Assembly: GCA_005877855.1 (NCBI GenBank)
Contig: VBOF01000138.1
Span: 1 to 5,924 of the forward strand
Length of the DNA stretch: 5,924 nucleotides
Direction: 5' to 3'
Source: Nitrospirota bacterium
GTDB taxonomy: Bacteria > Nitrospirota > Nitrospiria > Nitrospirales > NS-4
Shown: positions 1 to 4,687 of the stretch, one piece after another
Layout: the number at the start of each line of letters is the position of its first letter
Numbering within the stretch: position 1 is the stretch's first letter
Notes under the pieces: model-generated
Told to the model about the DNA's origin: nothing
Databases searched by the model: none
Seen by the model: only the letters and a program-made list of their open reading frames with translations
Program-made: the position numbers and the translations under genes

Positions 1-57
1 GGGGTTCATCTTCCGGCCAAGGGGGACCGAGGGCGCTGTCGCTGTCGGTTTTCGCAT
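1..57 (-). CDS. Possible start of a further gene, running off the left edge
   Basis: An ATG at 57 on the minus strand opens a frame of 19 codons without a stop to the window edge (MRKPTATAPSVPLGRKMNP). It is preceded by GAGG (63-66) with a 5-nt spacer, which is better than the sites of some certain genes here. It lies 119 nt after the flippase-like gene on the same strand, so it could continue the operon or begin the next unit. The product cannot be recognised from 19 residues, and an overlapping short frame from the ATG at 68 stops after 20 codons. Confidence 0.35.
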   Translation of the reverse strand, partial: MRKPTATAPSVPLGRKMNP

Positions 58-176
58 ATGGGCCTCATTTGGATGCAAGGACCTTGCCACTTACGCGTTG
101 TGCATCGGCAGAACAGGCAGGTGGAAGACCGGCCTGTGCTTTGCTTTCCTGGAAAGGGCGACGGAGGTTGGAAGTG

Positions 177-1178
177 TTAGGAAGGCGGGCGGTCACACGG
201 CTCCGCGGGAGCCGCAACCCGGCTCTGCATCGCCAGCGCCCAGAGGCCGAACGCGATCCAGATGATCTCCCGGACGCGGCGCACGAGCGCGAAGGTCACG
301 CCGGCTGCTTCGGTCAGCCCGAATGCCACGAACACGAGCACGGTCCCCGCTTCCTGGCCACCCACGCTGCCCGGGATGAACGCCGTCCCGCCCTTGGCGA
401 ACACGGCCAGCGCCTCGATGGCGATCGCCATGAGCCAATCCACCGGCAGCCCCAGAAAATACAGGATCAGGTAGACTTCCACGGCGCCCACCAGCCATCC
501 TCCGAAGAAGAAGAGGCAGGACAGCAGAAAGCCGCGCCGGTCCTGCTGGTAGAACGCCAGGATCGCTTCATCCAGAGCCCGGAGCTTCTGCTCTCGCTTT
601 TGCAGCCATCCAATCCGGACCCGGAGACGCTCCAGCAGGCGGAGCAGGCTCATGAACAGCCCCAACCGCTGCACCGCGAGAAACAACCAGACGCCGAATC
701 CCAGCAGGCCGAGTCCGAGCAGGCTCGGCACCAGCACATCGGCAGAGCGGCTCAGCAGCACCGCACCCAACCCGACCCCCAGCATGATGAAGACGACTTC
801 CGCCAACGTCATCGTGGTCTTGGCCGTAATGACCGACGCCATGCCGTCCACCAATGGAACGTTGTGTCGGCTCAGGAGGTACGCCTTGATCGGCTCGCCG
901 CCGAGGTAGGCCGCCGGCGTGGTGAAGTTCACCGCTTCGCCGGCCATGCGGGTCATGAACAGCCGATCGAACCTGATCTTCTCCGCATGCCGGCCCAGCG
1001 TGGAGCGCCAGCCGAGGGCGTCCAGCACATACACGGCAATCGAAGGCAGCATGACCCAGATGAGGTTCCAGCCCAGTTTCTGAATCTCTCCGGCCAGAGT
1101 GGCCAGGCCGATGTGGAGCACGAGCCCGCTGAGCAGCGCCCCGCCCAACAGCAGGAGGACGAGCGTGAGGCGCGTCAT
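177..1178 (-). CDS. UPF0104 / LPG-synthase-TM family flippase-like membrane protein
   Basis: A 333-residue integral inner-membrane protein of the lysylphosphatidylglycerol-synthase transmembrane family (also called flippase-like; includes the MprF flippase half and hopanoid-associated HpnL). Hydrophobic segments lie at about 5-23, 38-55, 122-142, 148-170, 217-242, 247-262, 277-297 and 303-319. Family motifs are clear: AGEAVNFTTPAAYLGGEPIKAYLLSR (79-104) and FIPGSVGGQEAGTVLVFVAFGL (267-288), followed by RxREIIWIAFGL (301-312). I chose ATG at 1178, 4 nt after the phosphatidyltransferase stop, because MTRLTLVLLLLGG opens directly into the first membrane helix. The frame extends upstream to 1604, but only through the neighbouring gene. 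There is no catalytic aminoacyl-transfer domain, so it does not itself make lysyl-PG. Ribosome binding is weak and coupling is likely. As the last clear gene of the operon it probably moves or binds the lipid product. Substrate is not readable from sequence. Confidence 0.88.
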   Translation of the reverse strand: MTRLTLVLLLLGGALLSGLVLHIGLATLAGEIQKLGWNLIWVMLPSIAVYVLDALGWRSTLGRHAEKIRFDRLFMTRMAGEAVNFTTPAAYLGGEPIKAYLLSRHNVPLVDGMASVITAKTTMTLAEVVFIMLGVGLGAVLLSRSADVLVPSLLGLGLLGFGVWLFLAVQRLGLFMSLLRLLERLRVRIGWLQKREQKLRALDEAILAFYQQDRRGFLLSCLFFFGGWLVGAVEVYLILYFLGLPVDWLMAIAIEALAVFAKGGTAFIPGSVGGQEAGTVLVFVAFGLTEAAGVTFALVRRVREIIWIAFGLWALAMQSRVAAPAEPCDRPPS

Positions 1179-1182
1179 CGTC

Positions 1183-2643
1183 TTAGACGTGGGCGGATGT
1201 GTTCGGGGATCTGAGCTGGAAGGCCAGCACGGGCCAAAAGAGGTTCGAGCCGATCGCGGCCAGGGGGAGGAACCAGTCCACACGCCCGACGAGGGCAAGC
1301 GCCAGGATGAGCACCGAAAAGTCGCGGCTGACGAGGCTGTTGAGGATCGACTCGACAACTCGCCGCCGTTCAGGAGCAAGTCCTTTCCGCATCCGGGTCG
1401 CTCGTTGGACCACCACGAACGCCGCGACGTTGCCGAGCATCGCGAACCCTCCCAAGAGCAAGGCCATGGGCCCCCAATTGTGCTCAAAGGACGCCCAGGC
1501 GATGCCGGCGTACAGAGCAAGATGGACGACGTTATCGAGAACGACATCGAATTGCTCGCCGAAGGCCGACTCCATGAACTTGAGCCGCGCGACTTCTCCG
1601 TCACAGCAATCCAGGATTGCGGAGAGCTGGAAAAGAAGCGCGCCGATGATGCCTGCAGCGTACCCTCCGACGCCGAAGGCCACGGAGGCGAGGACCCCGA
1701 CCGCCGTGGCCAGGACAGTCACGCCATTGGGCGTCAACGGCGTGCGCACCAGCCATCGGGTGATCCACCTCGAGCACCGGCGATTGAAATGCCGGTCCAC
1801 GAAGCCTTCGAGGCCGCCCTTGAGCATTCGAAGCAACTGCCGCTCCGCCTCGTCTGGGCCTGCCATTCCTTCGGCGCACACGTCCTGGTACCAGTCCGAC
1901 CCTAACGGCAGCACACGCGCCTGCCCCCGGCGAACTGCCCGCTCGAGCGCCGCGTGCATGGGGAATGGGCCGTCCTGCGGGGTCGCCCACCCGGATGCGG
2001 TAAAGCCTTCCGGAATCACCGCGAGATCAACATCGAGGATCGGCGTTGCGGGGGTCTCCAGCGTCATCACCACGCCCTGCCCCCCCTCCCTCACCCTCCC
2101 ATGACCCATTGCATTCGGAAGAGCAATGGGTGCCCCGGGGGGAGGGATGGGTGGGGGTGAGGCTTCGCTAGAAAGGAACTGTTCCGTAAAAAATGTAGAC
2201 CTCCCTATACCTGACGCGCTAGATGGACCCTCCCGCACCACGACGAGCGTCTCGTTGTTCCCCGCTTCCTGCCGCACGCGGGCCACCAGGCTCGCTGGAA
2301 AGACGGCCCCCGTTCCGACCACCAAGTACGGCGCTCCGAAGAGGCCCGGAAAAATCTCCCACGTGCGGGGATCGCCCGGTGAAAACTCCAGCACCGGAAG
2401 CCACCGCACTTCCCCCCGGATGCGCTCGTCTGATCGAAGCTGACGTCTCAGGTCCTCCGTCTCGTTCCCCGCCAGCACAATGAACCGGGAGATGCCGCCG
2501 CGTTGCAGGGTCAGAATGGTCCGTTGAAACAAGGACAGGCCGCCCACCATCGTCCGGGGGCTCGCGGGCGAGGGCTCGCCCGGCCGGTTGAAGATTCGCG
2601 TGGTGGTCAGGATGAGGGCGCTGTCGATGGGGGCGCGGTCCAT
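1183..2643 (-). CDS. CDP-alcohol phosphatidyltransferase fused to an N-terminal degenerate nucleotidyltransferase domain
   Basis: A 486-residue membrane enzyme expected to transfer a (phosphono)phosphoryl head group from a CMP/CDP-activated donor to an alcohol. The C-terminal domain (about 285-486) has the full family motif D-x2-D-G-x2-A-R-x8-G-x3-D-x3-D, at D345, D348, G349, A352, R353, G362, D366 and D370, surrounded by hydrophobic helices (about 307-343, 371-385, 392-412, 441-458). The N-terminal domain (about 7-250) resembles a nucleotidyltransferase (GGLSLFQRTILTLQRGGISRFIVLAG, 34-59; DVDLAVIPEGF, 204-213) but lacks GxGxR and the PK lysine, so it is probably inactive. The order resembles archaeal and bacterial IPCT/DIPPS fusions. 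Residues 161-193 are a Pro/Gly-rich insertion encoded by a DNA palindrome (about 2070-2163). ATG at 2643 is 6 nt after the Rieske stop, with no good ribosome binding site, so it probably relies on coupling. With the cytidylyltransferase upstream, CMP-AEP is a likely donor. The acceptor is unknown: a diacylglycerol, an isoprenoid alcohol or a polyol are all possible. Confidence 0.87.
   Translation of the reverse strand: MDRAPIDSALILTTTRIFNRPGEPSPASPRTMVGGLSLFQRTILTLQRGGISRFIVLAGNETEDLRRQLRSDERIRGEVRWLPVLEFSPGDPRTWEIFPGLFGAPYLVVGTGAVFPASLVARVRQEAGNNETLVVVREGPSSASGIGRSTFFTEQFLSSEASPPPIPPPGAPIALPNAMGHGRVREGGQGVVMTLETPATPILDVDLAVIPEGFTASGWATPQDGPFPMHAALERAVRRGQARVLPLGSDWYQDVCAEGMAGPDEAERQLLRMLKGGLEGFVDRHFNRRCSRWITRWLVRTPLTPNGVTVLATAVGVLASVAFGVGGYAAGIIGALLFQLSAILDCCDGEVARLKFMESAFGEQFDVVLDNVVHLALYAGIAWASFEHNWGPMALLLGGFAMLGNVAAFVVVQRATRMRKGLAPERRRVVESILNSLVSRDFSVLILALALVGRVDWFLPLAAIGSNLFWPVLAFQLRSPNTSAHV
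2070..2163. repeat. Imperfect palindromic, G/C-run-rich element inside the coding sequence
   Basis: A perfect 9-bp stem, ACCCATTGC (2104-2112) with GCAATGGGT (2123-2131), encloses a 10-nt loop. It is extended on both sides by C-rich (2080-2100) and G-rich (2133-2162) arms that are partly complementary, allowing bulges and offsets. The outer limits are approximate. The arms contain runs of the CCCTCACCC/GGGTGAGG kind seen in interspersed repeats of other bacteria. The element lies in frame within the CDP-alcohol transferase gene and encodes residues 161-193, rich in Pro and Gly, unlike the flanks. Whether other copies exist cannot be seen from one window. Confidence 0.6.
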
Positions 2644-2649
2644 CGTAAG

Positions 2650-2961
2650 TTAGAGCTCGATGTACAGTTCGTCGTTCTGTCGGATCAGCGGATAGACGGT
2701 CGCGTTTTCCGGGCGCCCGTGACTGTCGCCCGTGGCCAGGTCAAACTTCCAGCCGTGCATCGGGCACCGAACCGCACAAACGGGACCCTCGCCCCAACTC
2801 TCCAGCACCCCGCGGATCAGCGGCCCCTGGCGGTGGGGACACGCATTGTTCAGAGCATAGAATCGCCCCTCGTGATGAAACAGCGCGACGCTAATGCCGT
2901 TCACCTGGATGAGCTTGCGAGCGCCGTCTGGGATCTCGGCGGCCTTGGCCAGAAAAATCAC
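2650..2961 (-). CDS. Small Rieske [2Fe-2S] protein, NirD/ferredoxin-like
   Basis: A 103-residue stand-alone Rieske protein, probably a cytoplasmic electron carrier or the small subunit of an oxygenase or reductase. The two cluster-binding boxes are complete: CPHRQGPL (C41, H43) and CPMHGWKFDLATG (C66, H69), separated by 22 residues, with the GWKFDLATG context typical of NirD/NasE-type and ferredoxin-component Rieske proteins. There is no signal peptide or membrane anchor, unlike cytochrome bc1 Rieske proteins, and no catalytic oxygenase domain. The start is GTG at 2961, overlapping the upstream stop as GTGA, with GGGGG and an 8-nt spacer upstream (2970-2974). The stop is 6 nt before the next gene. 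No nitrite reductase, oxygenase alpha subunit or reductase partner lies in the window, so its partner is unknown. It may feed electrons to an enzyme encoded nearby or elsewhere that modifies the operon's product. Confidence 0.88.
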   Translation of the reverse strand: MIFLAKAAEIPDGARKLIQVNGISVALFHHEGRFYALNNACPHRQGPLIRGVLESWGEGPVCAVRCPMHGWKFDLATGDSHGRPENATVYPLIRQNDELYIEL

Positions 2962-3941
2962 GCGGCATACCCCCAGAGCTTGACGATGGCGGTCGCGACC
3001 GGCTGGCTGTACGCCTTGTACTTCAGCAGCGCGTCGAGCCCGTCGCAGGTGCGTTCAAGGTTCGTCTCCATCCCCGGAAAATCCGGCCATCCATGCTCGC
3101 ACTTCTGCTGAAGGATCCATTCGAGCCCGCGTTCGATGGCCCGGTCGCACTCCGGGCGCATGTTGAGGACGCTGCAGACCAGCATGATCGACCGGCAGCA
3201 GTCCATCGTGTGGTCCACGTTCTCGCCGTCCCAGGAGCCGTCGGCCGCCTGTACGGACAGGAGCTTGCGCACGCCCTTGCGGCAGCACTCCGCCACGTTC
3301 AGTTCATTGCCGAGCAGCAGGTCGGCCACGATGGAATCCTGGATCAGGTGCGCCGTGATCTCCACCCCCGTCGGATGGAACTCGGGGTCGTACCAGCCGC
3401 CGTCAGCCGCCTGCCGGTCCAACATAAACTTCATTCCCTTGCGCCAGGAGTCCTTGACCTTGGCCAGGGTTGGTTCATCCACGAGGCGCTTGCCGACGGC
3501 CAGCAGCACGTCGAAGAAGCTGATCGGGTGACTCACGGCGTCCAGGTCCGCCCAGGACGGATCGGACCATTTCCCGTCCTCCTTCTGGGTTTCCAGGAAA
3601 TAGCGGACGCATTTCCTGACGGCTTCGCCGATCCGCGGATGGTGCAAGGAGAGGTTGCCGCGGATCAGCATCAGGGAGCAGAACGCCGTCACCCACGCGG
3701 CGCTCTCCTTGTTGGACGACATCTTCCCCCAGCCTCCGTCCGCGTGCTGGCAGTCCACCAGCGCAAGGTACTCGGACAGGTGCTGCGGGGTGGTCTTCAT
3801 GTGGAGCAGGACGCGGAGCGCGTGCGCCACCAGTTCCAGATCCTGATCGCCCTTCGTCAGGCTCCAGTGCGGGTGCTCGGACATGAAATAGTCGTACTCG
3901 CGGGCGATGATCGGATGAATCTGGTCCATGCGGATGCTCAT
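2958..3941 (-). CDS. Prenyltransferase/squalene-cyclase-type repeat protein, function unknown
   Basis: A 327-residue soluble protein built of alpha/alpha-barrel repeats like those of protein prenyltransferase beta subunits and triterpene cyclases. Five QW-like repeats are visible: QHADGGW (65-71), QKEDGKW (119-125), QAADGGW (177-183), QAADGSW (231-237) and a weaker QKCEHGW (279-285), spaced 48-58 residues apart. This is about half the length of a squalene-hopene cyclase, so it is a single barrel. No DxDD, the protonation motif of class II cyclases, is present; the nearest sequence is ADLDA at 131-135, and DHTMDCC lies at 243-249. There is no signal peptide or membrane span. The start at 3941 is supported by AGGAGA, and ATGA overlaps the cytidylyltransferase stop; the stop overlaps the Rieske start as GTGA, so the gene is embedded in the operon. 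It could be a non-canonical cyclase, a binding protein for an isoprenoid lipid, or a scaffold; I cannot choose from sequence. Confidence 0.85.
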   Translation of the reverse strand: MSIRMDQIHPIIAREYDYFMSEHPHWSLTKGDQDLELVAHALRVLLHMKTTPQHLSEYLALVDCQHADGGWGKMSSNKESAAWVTAFCSLMLIRGNLSLHHPRIGEAVRKCVRYFLETQKEDGKWSDPSWADLDAVSHPISFFDVLLAVGKRLVDEPTLAKVKDSWRKGMKFMLDRQAADGGWYDPEFHPTGVEITAHLIQDSIVADLLLGNELNVAECCRKGVRKLLSVQAADGSWDGENVDHTMDCCRSIMLVCSVLNMRPECDRAIERGLEWILQQKCEHGWPDFPGMETNLERTCDGLDALLKYKAYSQPVATAIVKLWGYAA

Positions 3942-4672
3942 AGGGTCTCCTGTAGTCGCGGTAACACTTCCCGCTCGGCGCGCACGATGTCCTCCGGGAA
4001 GTCGACTTCGATCCACGGCTGCCCGCCGATCTTTTCGCAGCCCACCGGAACAGCCCGGAAGAAGGCCTCCCAGGTATCCTCATACTCCATGTCCAGCGCG
4101 CCCTTTTGCACAAAGGGCTCCATCGCCGCCAGCATGGCTCGGGAATCCTCCCGCGTCACCTTCAGAAAGCCCACCCCCTCGCCGATCAGGTCCGGTGGCT
4201 CGCTCGGCACCTTCTTCGTCAGCGCCGCCACCCGGCCGCTCCGGATGATCGCCATCCGCTCTTCTGAATCCTGACGCGCACTCTCGTCAACCAACAGGAC
4301 GTTCGGATGGGGAGACGTGACCAGCCGCCTCACAAATGAGGCCGGGCACAGCACGTCGGCGTCCATGATCAGCAGGTCGTCGTCGAAGCTCCCGCGAGCC
4401 AGCCACAGCGAATAGAGACTGCCCCGGTGGTACTGATCGTTGACCACATACCGAATCGCCAGGCCGCGATAATTCTCCCCGACCGCGTCCCGGATCAGCT
4501 CCTGCCGATGCCCTACGACGAGGACTGCGCTCTTCACCCCGACAGCGAGCAACGCATCGAGATACCGGACCAGGAGGGAGCGTCCGCCGAACTCGAGCAG
4601 GCACTTGGGACGATTCCCTGCCGCCGCCCCGATGCGTTTGCCGACACCCGCTGCCAGAATGATGGCCTTCAT
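3938..4672 (-). CDS. LicC/PntC-like cytidylyltransferase, probably activating 2-aminoethylphosphonate as CMP-AEP
   Basis: A 244-residue cytoplasmic nucleotidyltransferase, complete and of normal length for the LicC (phosphocholine cytidylyltransferase) / PntC (AEP cytidylyltransferase) group. Visible: the signature LAAGVGKRIG (residues 6-15), the catalytic PK pair at 22-23 in RPKCLLEFGG, NDQYHRGSLYSLWLAR (78-93; LicC-type enzymes have a similar N-x-x-Y...SLxLAR block), the metal-binding MDAD (103-106), and a second acidic site in WIEVDFPED (220-228). All catalytic elements are present, in contrast to the degenerate domain of the gene at 1183-2643. Start ATG at 4672 is 15 nt after the transaminase stop, with a weak GAG about 7 nt upstream. 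The stop overlaps the next start as ATGA. Location directly after phnW favours AEP as substrate; PntC is known to occur fused to an AEP transaminase in other bacteria. Phosphocholine, phosphoethanolamine or a sugar/inositol phosphate remain possible, since specificity cannot be read from the sequence. Confidence 0.85.
   Translation of the reverse strand: MKAIILAAGVGKRIGAAAGNRPKCLLEFGGRSLLVRYLDALLAVGVKSAVLVVGHRQELIRDAVGENYRGLAIRYVVNDQYHRGSLYSLWLARGSFDDDLLIMDADVLCPASFVRRLVTSPHPNVLLVDESARQDSEERMAIIRSGRVAALTKKVPSEPPDLIGEGVGFLKVTREDSRAMLAAMEPFVQKGALDMEYEDTWEAFFRAVPVGCEKIGGQPWIEVDFPEDIVRAEREVLPRLQETL
3946..3951 (-). promoter_or_regulatory. Ribosome binding site for the prenyltransferase-repeat gene
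   Basis: On the minus strand the sequence reads AGGAGA immediately followed by CCCT and the ATG at 3941, an almost perfect Shine-Dalgarno (AGGAG plus a 5-nt spacer). It decides the start of the downstream gene: the upstream in-frame start at 4016 would add 25 residues that merely read through the end of the cytidylyltransferase gene in another frame. Confidence 0.8.
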
Positions 4673-4687
4673 ATATCATCTCGTTCT

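Noticed and set aside
29..41. 13-base sequence GAGGGCGCTGTCG repeated at 2614-2626
   Set aside because: Too short to be meaningful in GC-rich coding DNA, read in different frames at the two sites and with no further similarity around it.
144..156. Short palindrome CTTTCCTGGAAAG after the flippase-like gene, as a terminator
   Set aside because: Six-base arms around a single base leave no usable hairpin loop, and no T-run follows on the minus strand.
69..1214. Long plus-strand frame (381 codons) opposite the flippase-like gene
   Set aside because: Composition is dominated by Gln, His, Glu, Arg and Pro with no recognisable motif, and it lies antisense to a gene with clear family motifs; a GC-rich shadow.
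1179..1604. Upstream in-frame start at 1604 for the flippase-like gene (142 extra residues)
   Set aside because: The extension reads Ser/Arg/Pro-rich nonsense through the 3' end of the phosphatidyltransferase gene, while the ATG at 1178 leads directly into a membrane helix.
1099..2104. Overlapping plus-strand frames opposite the CDP-alcohol transferase
   Set aside because: Low-complexity Arg/Ser/Pro or charged translations with no motif, antisense to the complete CDP-alcohol transferase signature.
3942..4016. Upstream in-frame start at 4016 for the prenyltransferase-repeat gene
   Set aside because: AGGAGA with a proper spacer precedes the ATG at 3941; the extension only reads the end of the cytidylyltransferase gene in another frame.
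3093..4274. Long plus-strand frame (393 codons) opposite the prenyltransferase-repeat and cytidylyltransferase genes
   Set aside because: It crosses the junction of two well-supported minus-strand genes and has His/Val/Arg-rich, motif-free content; a shadow.
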